From Symbiodinium sp. CCMP2592 (lineage: Eukaryota; Sar; Dinophyceae; Suessiales; Symbiodiniaceae), in assembly GCA_905221615.1 (NCBI GenBank), contig CAJNDT010000324.1:310001-374000 (forward strand): 64,000 nt of DNA, in the 5' to 3' direction. Below the pieces are notes generated by a model, which ran no database searches, was not told the origin of the DNA, and was given only the letters and a program-made list of their open reading frames with translations. A program made the position numbers and the translations under genes. Shown here piece after piece: positions 11,476 through 21,552 of the stretch (positions are counted from its first letter, which is position 1; each line of letters begins with the position of its first letter).

Positions 11476-11658
11476 AGTATACAGTAGGGTCTGGGGTTCA
11501 GCTGCGACTGCCGAAATTCGTCCTTCCCGGGTAGCAGGATTGATTGTATCCTGGCTTGAAGGCTAAACCCTAAACCCTAAACCCTAAACCGGGCTTTAGG
11601 ACTACAAGGGGTTCTGCAGGCGAAAGTTATGACTACCCAGAGCAGTTAAAGAAATTAC

Positions 11659-11761
11659 TTAGAAGCTGCCCCCACCCTGTAATAGTGACTGTAAGGATCA
11701 TATTAGGGCCCTATTATATATTCCTATTATACCACCATTACAGGGTGGGGGCAGCTTCTAA
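11659..11761. mobile_element. MITE-like palindrome, family L copy 1 with 8-bp flanking repeat
   Basis: A 103-bp element, TTAGAAGCTGCCCCCACCCT at the left and AGGGTGGGGGCAGCTTCTAA at the right, a perfect 20-bp inversion. Directly abutting 8-mers are GAAATTAC (11651-11658) and CAAATTAC (11762-11769), seven of eight identical. An 8-bp duplication suits hAT, Merlin or P-like elements. Confidence 0.85.
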
Positions 11762-11930
11762 CAAATTACCTACACTCTACACCGTAATTCATCAATAAAC
11801 CCTAAACTCAGCTCTCGAGACCCTGTTAACATCTAAAAGCCCAAACCCTGAAGTAAACATACGGCCCACAGGCCCACATCCCAGACCCAAAACCTTGTAG
11901 CGCGACCATGAACCTAAACTCCAAGGGGAA

Positions 11931-12033
11931 AAGGGGGGACCCTTCATGGGGACCCCTACCCTGTAATGGGCTAAATAATGGGTATATAATAGCATAATTA
12001 AGGGTATATACCTACGCCTCGTTTTACCCTTGG
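11931..12033. mobile_element. MITE-like palindrome, family H copy 1
   Basis: A 103-bp element with ends CCAAGGGGAAAAGG and the degraded complement CGTTTTACCCTTGG. The interior has GGGACCCTTCATGGGGACCCC and GGGTATATA words shared with copies 2 and 3. Confidence 0.78.
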
Positions 12034-12184
12034 ATAAACCCTAACATCCCTGAACCCCTAAACCCTAAACCTTCATGATCTCAAGCCCTAGTTAGAGAGC
12101 ACTCTAAGGCCCACGCCCAAATCCTGGGTTTTGAAATAACCAGGGAGACAAGAGGTATAAACTCATCCACAAGAGCTCGAATCA

Positions 12185-12495
12185 TCCTAAACCCGAAACC
12201 CTAATCCCAAAACCCTAAACCCCCAACCTTAAACCCTAAACCTTAGTCCCTAAACCCTAAACCCCCAACCTTAAACCCTAAACCTTAATCCCTAAACCCT
12301 AAACCCTAAACCCTAGCAGCCCAGGCACTGCCAGCTCTCCTCCCACCTCCCAAGGAGTGATCGCGCCATCCCAAAGCCTGCCCCGAAGCTTCGTCGAGGT
12401 TTAGGGTTTAGGGTTTAGGGCCAGGGCTTAGGGATTAGTGCTTAGGGTTCAGGGCTTAAGGTTGGGGGTTTAGGGTTTAGGGATTAGGGTTGAGA
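12185..12495. repeat. C-rich then G-rich telomere-like arrays
   Basis: Degenerate CCCTAAA array (about 12185-12315), then about 80 bp of unique DNA, then a TTTAGGG array (12398-12495). The arrays diverge back to back. Confidence 0.8.
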
Positions 12496-12497
12496 GT

Positions 12498-12845
12498 TTA
12501 AGCGGGAGGCCCAAAAGTTGCAAAGCCTCTTGCTGCCGCTTCACTCAAGATCGTCTGTTGCTCCACCCGAAGCTTCTCAAATGTGCTGATGACCTTTTGC
12601 GCTGAGATCACCTTCGACCGATCCTCTTTACTGATACCGGTCCTGAACGTCGCTGTGGCCACGGCGAATGAGGATCTCCCTGCCCAAGGCTCTGTCACGT
12701 TTCTCAATGTCTGATCATCCTGAGACGAGTTCGCCGTGATAATGGGGGCCGCCAGTGAGGGAGTCGTTGTTGTCGCAACCAGAGGGCGCACTTTAGAGGA
12801 GAGCACCGGCGTGCAAACTGGTGAGGTGAGCAGTTTCAGATCCAT
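12498..12845 (-). CDS. hypothetical protein or exon, 115 codons
   Basis: One of the better coding candidates. The open frame has normal composition, a Thr/Ser-rich first half and a Lys/Glu/Gln-rich helical second half (about residues 70-105, including SKEDRSKV and STFEKLRVEQQT). Its ATG lies 4 bp inside a family V palindrome on the 5' side, and its stop lies at the edge of a TTTAGGG array on the 3' side. It is a fragment of unique DNA trapped between repeats. No family was recognised. Exon, gene remnant or chance are all possible, with exon favoured by composition. Confidence 0.4.
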   Translation of the reverse strand: MDLKLLTSPVCTPVLSSKVRPLVATTTTPSLAAPIITANSSQDDQTLRNVTEPWAGRSSFAVATATFRTGISKEDRSKVISAQKVISTFEKLRVEQQTILSEAAARGFATFGPPA

Positions 12846-12848
12846 TTC

Positions 12849-12963
12849 TTACCCAAAGGGTCCGTTGTACTGTTATTGGGGATACTTCCCTAAGTCATAA
12901 TAGTAATTCCTAATATGGAAACCCTACATTCTACTATATCGGTACATTGGACCCTTTGGGTTA
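12849..12963. mobile_element. MITE-like palindrome, family V (single copy)
   Basis: Left end TTACCCAAAGGGTCC and right end GGACCCTTTGGGTTAGG are inverted over about 14 bp. It lies immediately upstream of the minus-strand open frame, where it would occupy the promoter or 5' exon position. Confidence 0.65.
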
Positions 12964-13039
12964 GGCAATGTCACTGACAATGCTGCCAACGAATGAGTTG
13001 CTTGATCATGAGATGGGAAAGTGGCCTTTAGGAGGACCT

Positions 13040-13195
13040 AGGCATAGGGCTTAGGGCTTAGGGTCAGGGTTTTTGGGTTAGGGGTTTAGGGTTTAGGGTT
13101 AGGGTTAGGGGGTTCAGGGTTTAGGGTTTAGGGTTGAGGGATTAGGGTTAGGGTTCGGGATTAGGGTTGAGGGCTTTGGGTTAGGGTTGAGGGTT
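13040..13195 (+). repeat. degenerate array mixing TTTAGGG and TTAGGG units
   Basis: Includes GTTTAGGGTTAGGGTTAGGG, so heptamer and hexamer spacings alternate within one tract. Confidence 0.8.
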
Positions 13196-13210
13196 CTGTC
13201 AGCGGGGAGG

Positions 13211-13284
13211 CCCAAAAGTTGGAAACCCAATGCACGGGGAATCCCAGCAGTCTTTGTCCTTGATCCCGTTTCCAACTTTTGGGG
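13211..13284. mobile_element. short palindrome, family M (single copy)
   Basis: CCCAAAAGTTGGAAAC at the left and GTTTCCAACTTTTGGG at the right, a perfect 16-bp inversion with a 40-bp centre. The first 13 bases also occur at 12509-12521, inside the 3' end of the minus-strand open frame. Confidence 0.6.
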
Positions 13285-13295
13285 GTTTACTGTAA

Positions 13296-13379
13296 CTTAG
13301 ACCTAAGAGTGACCTAGACAGGGTGGTATAAGGGAAGCTAAACCCTCAAAAAGGGGAATAAGGGCCTACTCTGGGTCCC
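13296..13379 (+). mobile_element. family N element copy 1 (deletion form)
   Basis: CTTAGACCTAAGAGTGACCT ... AATAAGGGCCTACTCTGGGT. It lacks about 27 bp present in copies 2 and 3 (the AAAAAGGGNGCCCTTTT hairpin segment). Confidence 0.7.
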
Positions 13380-13455
13380 CCGAATATCCGACTCCTATCC
13401 GACACGCCAAGAACCGCCACACTCGGATTTCGTTCCTACGCCCCAACTTTTAAAA

Positions 13456-14131
13456 ACCCTAAGCCAGTTTCTTCGCCCTAAACCCTGAACCCTAAACAGT
13501 AAACCCCTAAGCCCTTATCCCCTAAACCCCCAAGCCCCAAACCCTAAACCCTAAACCCTAACCCCTTAAACCCCCAAGCCCCAAACCCTAAACCCCTAAA
13601 CCCCTAACCCCCTAAACCCCTAAACCCCCAAGCCCCAAACCCTAAACCCCTAACCCCCTAAACCCCTAAACCCCCAAGCCCCAAACCCTAAACCCCTAAC
13701 CCCCTAAACCCCCAAGCCCCAAACCCCCTAAACCCTGAACCCTAAACAGTAAACCCCTAAGCCCTTATCCCCTAAACCCCCAAGCCCCAAACCCTAAACC
13801 CTAAACCCTAACCCCTTAAACCCCCAAGCCCCAAACCCTAAACCCCTAAACCCCTAACCCCCTAAACCCCTAAACCCCCAAGCCCCAAACCCTAAACCCC
13901 TAACCCCCTTAAACCCCCAAGCCCCAAACCCTAAACCCTAAACCCTAACCCCTTAAACCCCCAAGCCCCAAACCCTAAACCCCTAACCCCTTAAACCCCT
14001 AAACCCCCAAGCCCCAAACCCTAAACCCCTAACCCCCTAAACCCCTAAACCCCCAAGCCCCAAACCCTAAACCCCTAACCCCCTAAACCCCTAAACCCCC
14101 AAGCCCCAAACCCTAAGCCCCTAAACCCCCC
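13456..14131 (-). repeat. 680-bp C-rich telomere-like array with higher-order structure
   Basis: Built from CCCTAAA, CCCCTAAA and CCCCCAAGCCCC words. Two periods are visible: a 46-bp unit (CCAAGCCCC at about 13628 and 13674) and a 250-bp unit marked by CCTAAACAGTAAACCCC at 13491 and 13741. The array is bounded by AAGCCRGTTTCTTCGC at 13461-13476 and again at 14132-14147. Confidence 0.9.
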
Positions 14132-14276
14132 AAGCCGGTTTCTTCGCAACTCTGTGTAGAATCCAAAGGCCTGCAGGGACCCCGAGCCGACTTTCTTCGA
14201 TTCCCAAAGTCTGCTGAAATGCCCAAAGTGCAACCCCAACTCCAATGCCCTACATTTCAAAACTCACCGGTTATGA

Positions 14277-14395
14277 CTAGACCTCAGAGTAACCTAGGAA
14301 GAAAAAGGGGGCCCTTTTCGGTTTAAAGGGGGTTATAAGGGAACCTGAACCCTCAAAACGGGAATAAGGGCCTACTCTGGGTCCTAGAGCTTCGA
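14277..14395 (+). mobile_element. family N element copy 2
   Basis: CTAGACCTCAGAGTAACCTA ... GGCCTACTCTGGGTCCTAG, ends inverted with a few mismatches. The centre has an AAAAAGGGGGCCCTTTT hairpin. Same orientation as copy 1 on the other side of the C-rich array. Confidence 0.78.
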
Positions 14396-14423
14396 TACCA
14401 AAGCCTTTTTGCTCAATAGTTTG

Positions 14424-14545
14424 GGTTTAGGATTTAGGGTTTAGGGGCTTAGGGGATTAGGGTTTAGGGGTTTAGGGGGTTCAGGGGTTTAGGGTTCAGG
14501 GGTTCAGGGTTTAGGGGTTCAGGGGTTTAGGGTTTAGAGTTTGGG
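14424..14545 (+). repeat. TTTAGGGG-type degenerate array
   Basis: G-rich repeats with frequent extra G and TTCAGGGG variants. Confidence 0.8.
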
Positions 14546-14763
14546 ATTGCCTGGCAAACAATAACCTACTTTTCTTGCTAGGATGAGAGTATAACCCTCC
14601 ATCCTAAAGCTGAAACAGGGTTTAAGCCTCTGCATTCGGATTTGGGGCTAAGTTTTCTTGGTTCCGTTTGTTTTTTTTTTTTTTTTTGTTTGGGGGGGCT
14701 TGCTGCTTGGGCCTTGGGGCTCAGGCTTTTAAATCGGGCTTACCAAAGCTAAAACCCTAAACT

Positions 14764-14918
14764 CTGGTTTAGGGTTTAGGGTTTAGGGTTTTGGGTTTGA
14801 AGTTTAGGGTTTAGGGTTTAGGGTTTAAAGTTTAGGGTTTAGGGTTTAGGGTTTAGGGTTTAGGGAACCCTAAACCCCCAAAAGAACCCTAAACCCTGCG
14901 CGCTAAACCCTAAACCCT
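14764..14918. repeat. head-to-head telomere-like junction
   Basis: About 100 bp of TTTAGGG units, the last six perfect, run rightward to about 14865. They switch directly to CCCTAAA units with only GGGAACCC at the turn, and the C-rich side continues degenerate to 14918. This orientation is what two chromosome ends joined head to head would leave. Confidence 0.8.
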
Positions 14919-15014
14919 GAGCCTCCATCGCTAAAGAAATGGAAGATCACGGCGCGATCTTCCAGAACCGAGAAGAGCCTTGAGAAGATGGAATCCAACC
15001 TTTGCAGTTTTAGG

Positions 15015-15205
15015 CTTCCTTTAAAGGGACTATAGGGCTCCTTTAAAGGGACTATAGGGCTCCTTTAAGGGCTCCTTTAAGGGATCCTTTAAGGGATCTA
15101 TAGGGTTTAGGGTTTGGGGGTTTAGGGGTTTAGGGTTTAGGGTTTAGGGTTTAGGGTTCAGGGTTTAGGGTTCAGGGTTCAGGGCTTGGGGGCTGGGGTT
15201 TAGGG
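15015..15205 (+). repeat. CCTTTAAAGGGAC tandem patch followed by TTTAGGG array
   Basis: GGCTCCTTTAAAGGGACTAT is repeated, then shortened copies, then a degenerate TTTAGGG tract to 15205. Confidence 0.75.
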
Positions 15206-15624
15206 TTTAGGTAGAAACCCTTGAACTCCACCACAATCTACATCCTGAAGACTAAGGCATGGCTTATTGACCAGGGATCTACATCTATACGGTTTTGAAA
15301 CCCGCGTTGAAAGCCCTGGTCGGGGTGTGCACTACTACGAGTATGAATCTTTAAACTGTAATCCCTAAACCCTGAGCCCTAAATCCTAAACACTGCATCC
15401 TCGCAGAACACACAGCTGCTAATTAGACTTGAGCTGTGAGAAATCTCCAACCCGACCCGATCGTTCCAAACCCACGCGTAGGGCTTGAAACACAAGAGTT
15501 GGGCTTCTGGAGGGTTTCTGAACAATTTTGCTTCAGGGTTTGTTTTGCAGGGCTACAATTGGAGAAAGGTTTTGGAGTCTAGTATACCTTAACCAGTAAG
15601 TAGTTACGTGGGCTTGAAAAGACC

Positions 15625-16075
15625 TAAACCCTATAACCCCTCAACCCTGAACCCTAAACCCCTAACCGCCCTAAACCCTAAACCCCTAAACCCTAAACCC
15701 TGAACCCCTGAACCCCTAAACCCCTAAACCCCTAAACCCCTAAACCCCTAAACCCCTAAACCCTGAACCCCTAAACCCCTAAACCCCTAAACCCTAAACC
15801 CCTAAACGCTTGCGTCGAGCTGAAGGTTCCAATTGTGCGCAGGCTTAGGCTTTCGAGTACCAGGATTCCAGGTTGGGGACGTCCGACTTCGGGTTTAGGG
15901 ATTAGGGTTTAGGGTTTGTTTTGTTTGTTTTTTAAGTTTGGGTTTGGGGTTTAGGGTTTAGGGTTTAGGGATTAGGGTTTACTAGGGTTTGGGGTTTAGG
16001 GTTTAGGGTTTAGGGATTAGGGTTTAGGGTTTGGGGTTTAGGGTTTAGGGTTTGGAGATTAGGGTTCAGGGTTTG
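15625..16075. repeat. C-rich then G-rich telomere-like arrays
   Basis: CCCCTAAA array at about 15625-15806, 85 bp of unique DNA, then TTTAGGG at 15892-16075 interrupted by GTTTTGTTTGTTTTTT. The arrays diverge as at 12.2-12.5 kb. Confidence 0.82.
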
Positions 16076-16365
16076 GTTGATTCGTTGTCTGAAGTCCGAA
16101 AGAAGCTCAGGCTAAGGGTTTGGGGGTTTGCTGCTGCAGCCTGGAGAACATGCAGATGCTTTTAGGGCGTTTAGGGCTTATGGGTCTAGGGTTTAGGGTT
16201 TAGGGACTAGGGCTTTGGAATTTTTGGACGTGTGGTTTAGGGTAGTGGGGCTTTCTCGAACGCAACAGCACAAAACCCAACCCCCAGCCCTGAACCCTAG
16301 GTGAACAAGATCTGCACGAGGAGCATGTCATCGCGGCCAACTCGCGCCGGCCCGAAAGCTAGTAC

Positions 16366-16477
16366 CTTCGGAGGTTCATGGGCAGGTATAAGAAGGGCTG
16401 CAAAGTCCCTTAATGTGGGCTATAACTATAGTTACGCTACCTGTAAACCCAGTTGCAACTCCCCATCAACCTCCAAG
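16366..16477. mobile_element. MITE-like palindrome, family B copy 2
   Basis: CTTCGGAGGTTCATGGGCAG and a right end reading CATCAACCTCCAAG, followed by TA. The interior matches B6 (GCTATAACTATAGTTACGCTA). Confidence 0.72.
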
Positions 16478-16973
16478 TACGGGCCTCAGTCATCAGAAAA
16501 AGGGCTCCGCTAAAGGGTCCCAGTAGTATTGAGGTTGAATCATACGGGAAGGGCTTTGGGGGTTTAGGGTATAGGGGCCTGAATAAGGAAAACAGGGTTC
16601 TGGTGATCATTATACTAAGGTCCCCTAGAAAAACGGTATTGGAAACTGATCAGGCTCCTACATTATTTGACAGCGGGTTATGCTTGAAGAAAACCTTGCT
16701 AAGAGAGCAGCAGGTACCCCGGCACCACTTTGCGTCCAACGGTCAATGGCCGGTTGCAAGTCCTTTTGCCAATCATCCAAATGCAAAATTCGTCGCACTA
16801 GCCCGACTATGAGAGCAAGTGCGAGTGTGAGTAGGAGTCGCAGTAGTCGTGATAGTCGTAGTAGCAGCAGCAGCTGTTTCAGTGGCAGGGGCAGTGGCAC
16901 TGCTTCAACTTCTAAATCCTCAACCGAACCCACAACCTTTCAGCAGGACCGGCGGTGGGAGCGAGGGATGGGG

Positions 16974-17095
16974 CTTGGGGAGGGGGGGGGGACTTAGTAA
17001 GTAGGTTATAAGTAGAGTTATAAGTGCCATAAATGGACTTGCCCCAATTATAACCCTACTTATAACCTACTTACTAAGTCCCCTGCCCCTCCAAG
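16974..17095. mobile_element. MITE-like palindrome, family A copy 1
   Basis: Inner arms GACTTAGTAAGTAGGTTATA and TATAACCTACTTACTAAGTC are perfect complements. Outer arms are CTTGGGGAGG and CCCTGCCCCTCCAAG. The right arm supplies the last six codons and the TAG stop of the minus-strand frame beside it. Confidence 0.88.
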
Positions 17096-17607
17096 TCGGG
17101 CTTGGGGAGGTGCGGTACAAGTTGGCCAAGGGTCATCGAGATGAGAGCCGCCAAAGCCACAAACCACCACGATAGGACTCTCAGAATCTCTGCATGCATA
17201 ATATTCCTGGGTTTTTGTTCAATCCCACGGTGAATCTTTACTTCACTCAGTTCCTCAAATACTACTTTAAACGAAAGGTTCTTGAAGAACTGCCGAGATT
17301 CAACGTCGACCATAGATGAAGCCCAGCACACCAAGCACAGCTGCTGGCAGACGATGCGAGCCGCACGATCCCACGAATTTTCGCTTGAGAACTGAAGCAG
17401 TTTCGCTAGGAGCAGGACAACTCGCTTACGATTCTCGCGCTTCCACGCCAAATAGAGCAAATCTTTGATCGACTCTTCGAAAGCGGACAGGTCGCTCTTT
17501 TCATTCTTATGATCAGATTCTCGAAGCTTCTTCCAGGCCCTCTGCTCAATCTCCGACAGGGATCCTTGCACGTCCCTCAGAGTGCCATGGGCGTCGCTGG
17601 CTTGCAC
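17074..17607 (-). CDS. hypothetical protein, 177 codons, 3' end formed by a MITE
   Basis: The most gene-like open frame in the window by length and composition. It is rich in Lys/Glu/Arg with amphipathic helical stretches (residues about 15-45 and 60-80) and a hydrophobic run near residues 147-163 (VLSWWFVALAALISMTLG) that could be one membrane helix. No family was recognised. The tail LEGQGT and stop are encoded by the family A element, so the original 3' end is missing or lies beyond it. The ATG is simply the first in frame. It could be an exon whose true splice site or stop was displaced by insertion. Confidence 0.5.
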   Translation of the reverse strand: MQASDAHGTLRDVQGSLSEIEQRAWKKLRESDHKNEKSDLSAFEESIKDLLYLAWKRENRKRVVLLLAKLLQFSSENSWDRAARIVCQQLCLVCWASSMVDVESRQFFKNLSFKVVFEELSEVKIHRGIEQKPRNIMHAEILRVLSWWFVALAALISMTLGQLVPHLPKPDLEGQGT

Positions 17608-17609
17608 AC

Positions 17610-18335
17610 AAAGCCTCAGCGCTGTTTTCGGGATTTACATAAGGCAGAAATGAGCGATACATTAGGTCGTACAGTTGGCCGCGTATTCCCTCTCTAACTG
17701 AGCGCAGAGCAATTCTGGAATTGGCGCTGCAGCATCAAATCGCTTGCCAGTTTCGCGTGTATCTGCAGGCACAACCTAAGTTCCCAGCAGCCCCTTCGTG
17801 ATAAGCGCAGCCCTTTTCCTACTGTTCAGTTTCAATACAAAGCAAAGCCTCGTGTCCGAAACATATTCCATGGTACTACTGCAACAAACCCAGGAATCCT
17901 AAACCCTACACCTAACCCTGAAGACCCTAACCCCTGAAAATCCTAAACCCTGAACCCTAAACCGTACCGTAAACCCTAAACCCTAAACTCTAGACCGTAA
18001 CCCTGGAAGACCTAGCAACAAGGTCCTTGTCTTTCAACTTGAAGCTCACCCAGCCCTCTGCTGGCCCCACTCCTCGATGGAGCCTGTAACGTAGCCGACC
18101 CCCTATGGCTTCAAGCCTTAGATGTCGCGTAGGGTTCAAGGTTTAGGGTTTAGGGGCTTAGGCTTTCGGGTTTAGGGTTCACAAGCCAATCTCAGTCTCA
18201 AACTTCGCTTTTCGGAGGGAAGTATACATGACAAAAACTAAGGTTTATGGATTCCCAAACCCACCCCCTAGACTCCTAGACCCTACAACCCCTGTAAAAC
18301 CCCTACAAACCCCTTCTCATACCCCCTAAAACTCA
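17610..18335. other. intergenic, mostly unique
   Basis: No supported gene. Degenerate CCCTAAA words at 17885-18005 and a short TTTAGGG patch at about 18135-18180. Confidence 0.5.
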
Positions 18336-18436
18336 GCTAGGTGGGGCTTTTGAAGCCTTTGAAATATATTAGTAAATAAGATCCTCTTAACCCCAAAAAG
18401 GGAAAATATAAAATGTCCCAAAGCCCTACCTAGTCA
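18336..18436. mobile_element. MITE-like element, family T copy 1 (uninterrupted)
   Basis: AGCTAGGTGGGGCTTTTGAA at the left and GGGACATTTTATATTTTCC (read on the minus strand) inside the right end. The right terminus CCCTACCTAG complements the left CTAGGTGGGG. It is the reference for copy 2, which carries an insertion. Confidence 0.7.
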
Positions 18437-18439
18437 GCT

Positions 18440-19800
18440 GCTAAGAGGCTCCTCCAGGATTGACTGGCTAGCCAGCCTCTCCTCCTTCTCTGCGGAGGCT
18501 AGCTCCCTACCGCTTCGCACCAACAGCCCTCCTCTCTCGCCACCAACGACTCTCCAGAAACGTGCCATCCATGATCAAGCTACTTGAGAGTCCTTGATAG
18601 GATAGCGTTGTGGAGTATGTTGTGGTACAACCATAGCAAGGGACCCTAAGAATAGCACTTAATTAGTGATTTCTCAGGCGTCTATATCAATCGTGCTGGA
18701 GTTCTTGTCGTGTTGCCGCAGTGTCATTTCCTGAGAAAACGGAAGATCACTCATTTCATTTGCCTGAATGCCCTGGCAGGGTTTGAGTTGTACGGTTTGA
18801 GGCTGTTCAGGGTTCAGGGCTTGTCACAAGAGCAATGCAATTGCCTGAAAACGCAAGCTCACGTTGAGGCTTCAACGTAGACTTTAGGGTTTAGGCTTTG
18901 AGTTTCGGGACAAGGGTTGCCATGTGATGCTGCACAGCGCAGGAACGAGCCAAACGCTGATGTGACGGGGGCCGCTTTGTTCCTGTCGTTCGGGATTGAA
19001 ACCCTGACTTCTCAACCCTCCACGGAAATACGAAACCCCGATGTCCTGAAACCCACAAGCTGAAACCTGAAACCCTAGAATCCTGAATCCTAACGCCGAA
19101 TGCCACCAAACCTGAACAGTCCTTACTTGGAGCCACAGACCCTGAGAAGAAGAATCCCCAAAATCAAAGGAACCCGCATGTGAGGAAACTCACCTATCCG
19201 GTTCATGGGGGGACTCATGCGAGGCCCCACAGTCGGGTGTGCTGAAACCCTCGCGTTTAACAGCCCGCGCCGGTCATTCAAATAATTTAGGGCTTACATG
19301 ACCCAAAGCATAAGCCCTAAACTCTAAACGACTAGGATGTAGGGTTGAGGGGTTAAGGCTCCATTAAGGGCTCAGGGTTGAGGAGTCGCGGTTTAATAGG
19401 GGCTTGTCGTCCAAGTGGATGCTGATGCTATTACAGTTGTCTGCGCTTCTTACTACAGCTATCATGGCAATGATTCTTTGCCAGTTTTAACTTTGGATAT
19501 GAAGCAGGAATCTTCGTCCGGAGTGACTTGTGTTAGATCTGTCGACCAGCCAGTACTTCTATTCTCCCCTGTGATCCTAAACCTTGAACCCTAAACACCA
19601 AACCCTAACCGCTGAATCCTAAACCCTAAGTCTAAGTGTTTCACTCGATGTTGCCGCGCCGCGCCAGAATTTAGCTGCCTGATAGCTCTCTACGGGCCGA
19701 CGCCCCAAAACCCTGTACAACCCACATACTGTGAGTGTGTAGCTTCTTGTTTGAAAGCGTCTACCCTTCGGACCTGTTACTCTCGCAGCCAGGGGTTTAG
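18440..19800. other. intergenic, mostly unique
   Basis: Unique sequence with scattered telomere-like words. The 81-codon minus frame at 18891-19136 ends in telomere-like sequence and is not called. Confidence 0.5.
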
Positions 19801-19801
19801 G

Positions 19802-19888
19802 TTAGAAGGGGCCCCCACCCTGTAATAGTGGTATAATCGGAATATAAGAGGGCCCTAAGATCCTTATAGTCACTGTTACCCTTCTCAG
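19802..19888. mobile_element. MITE-like palindrome, family L copy 2 (right end lost)
   Basis: Begins TTAGAAGGGGCCCCCACCCT and shares CTGTAATAGTG, AGGGCCCT and TAGTCACTGTTAC with copy 1. The right terminal arm is missing after GTTACCCTTC. Confidence 0.65.
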
Positions 19889-20159
19889 GTTTAGGGCTTC
19901 GGGTTGCAATCCCCGGAACATGAAGGCCTGCAGAGTGTCTCAATCAATAACTCCTCTTTATACTCACTGTGCTCTCTTCTCCCACAGCCTAGAACCTCCA
20001 TCTTCTCTGTCTAACCCCATCACGGAACCCAAAGCCCTAAACCACGAATGAATGCGGGCCCAAAATGACCACATAAAGATGAGCATCTTAGGCATTTCTG
20101 GAATCCCCCTGTTTAGAATCCTTACACCGCCTTTTGCCCCAAACCTAGGAGCGTGATGC

Positions 20160-20223
20160 TCATATACATATATAGAAAGTTTTACATATATATATATATA
20201 TATATACTTATTTATTTATATAT

Positions 20224-20263
<40 letters not shown>

Positions 20264-20266
20264 ATG

Positions 20267-20318
<52 letters not shown>

Positions 20319-20401
20319 AACATGTGTGTATGTATACATACATATATATATATATATATGTGTGTACATACATACATACATACATACATACATACATACA
20401 T
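20160..20401. repeat. AT / ATAC / CATA compound microsatellite
   Basis: TA runs mixed with GTGTGTATGTA and CATACATA tracts. Tyr-Ile frames on both strands are artefacts. Confidence 0.95.
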
Positions 20402-20650
20402 GTACGAAGAGATCTACGGTTCAGGGTTGAGGGTTTAGGGGCTTGTTTGCTCCCCTGGTGAACCCAGGAACCCTGAACCTTCAAACCACTGCCTCCATCT
20501 CTTCGTGCCGAACGCGTGGCGAAGCACGTCATGAGCGCTGCCTCGGGACAAGCCGGCCCCTTCAAGGGTTCTATCACGGGTTCTTCAAGGAGCTCTTCAG
20601 AGCTAAACCCTGAACTCTCAACCCTAAACCATGGGTTTTTTAAGGCTTCT

Positions 20651-20761
20651 ACCCAGCGAGCCCAATACCCCCTAATTAAGGAGCAAACCTCAAATCATGA
20701 GGGGCTCCCTATTATGATTTCAGCTCTCTTCCGTAATTAAGGAGTATTGATCTCCGTGGGT
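20651..20761. mobile_element. MITE-like palindrome, family F copy 2
   Basis: ACCCAGCGAGCCCAATACCC ... TTAAGGAGTATTGATCTCCGTGGGT. The 10-mer AAGGCTTCTA occurs at the left boundary (20642-20651) and again 3 bp past the right end (20765-20774), possibly a 9-10 bp target duplication. Confidence 0.78.
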
Positions 20762-21451
20762 AACAAGGCTTCTAGCCAAGAGGGCTTAAGGTTTCGGGCT
20801 TTGGGCGCAGGGCTTGGGACTCAAACCCCATGCTTCCCCACACTGAAAACCCCCATACACCCTAACCCGGGGTTTCTTTACACGGTCCCTTAAAGGGCAC
20901 ATTTAACGGGATCTGTAATTAAAGGGTTTAGGGTTTATAAGATTTATAGGGCTTAGGGCTTAGGGTATATACCAGGACCCCCAAGTACCCCTTAATGAGG
21001 CCTTATGCTCCTTGCTAGTGGGTGTTGGGGGGGTATCGTACGGTGTAGTTGAGGGGTCGAGGTGTTTCAGTCTCTGGTTTGGGTTTGAAGGTTTGGGGTT
21101 CTCCATTTCTGGTGAAAATAGAAGAAGATCTTGAAATCACATAGAACGGGTTTCTTAATAATCAACTAGGTTCTTAGGGTGTGCTAGAGTATAAGTAAGT
21201 TGGGACCATGATTACAAACCATTCCGACCCTAGGTCATGTAATTCTACAAGCAAGGAAACCCGATGCTGCTTTTCGAAGTCATGACCAGCCTCTCTGAAT
21301 TCAGCTCGAAGATGGTGGACACATCTTGGCCGTCACTCGCTACGGTCGTGCAACAGCCGCGGGGACTGCCGAGAGTTAGCAGCAGCCACCGAACGGAGGA
21401 CTTCCTTCGGATGCCTGCGTGTCGGAGACTCAAGCTCATTGCGGGCCATCT

Positions 21452-21552
21452 GGGAGTTTCCGATAATAGGGGACCCTAATATAGTACCCTAACTAGTAGG
21501 ATCCTTATTATAGGGACCCCAAAATAAGGTACCCTAATTTTCGGAAACGACC
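21452..21552. mobile_element. MITE-like palindrome, family D copy 2, inside an open frame
   Basis: A 101-bp element with TIR GGGAGTTTCCG / CGGAAACGACC (right end mutated), flanked by ATCT at 21448-21451 and 21553-21556. Removing the element and one ATCT rejoins the minus-strand frame in phase. Confidence 0.88.

Noticed and set aside
20153-20577. Tyr-Ile-rich frames on both strands
   Set aside because: Produced by the AT/ATAC microsatellite.
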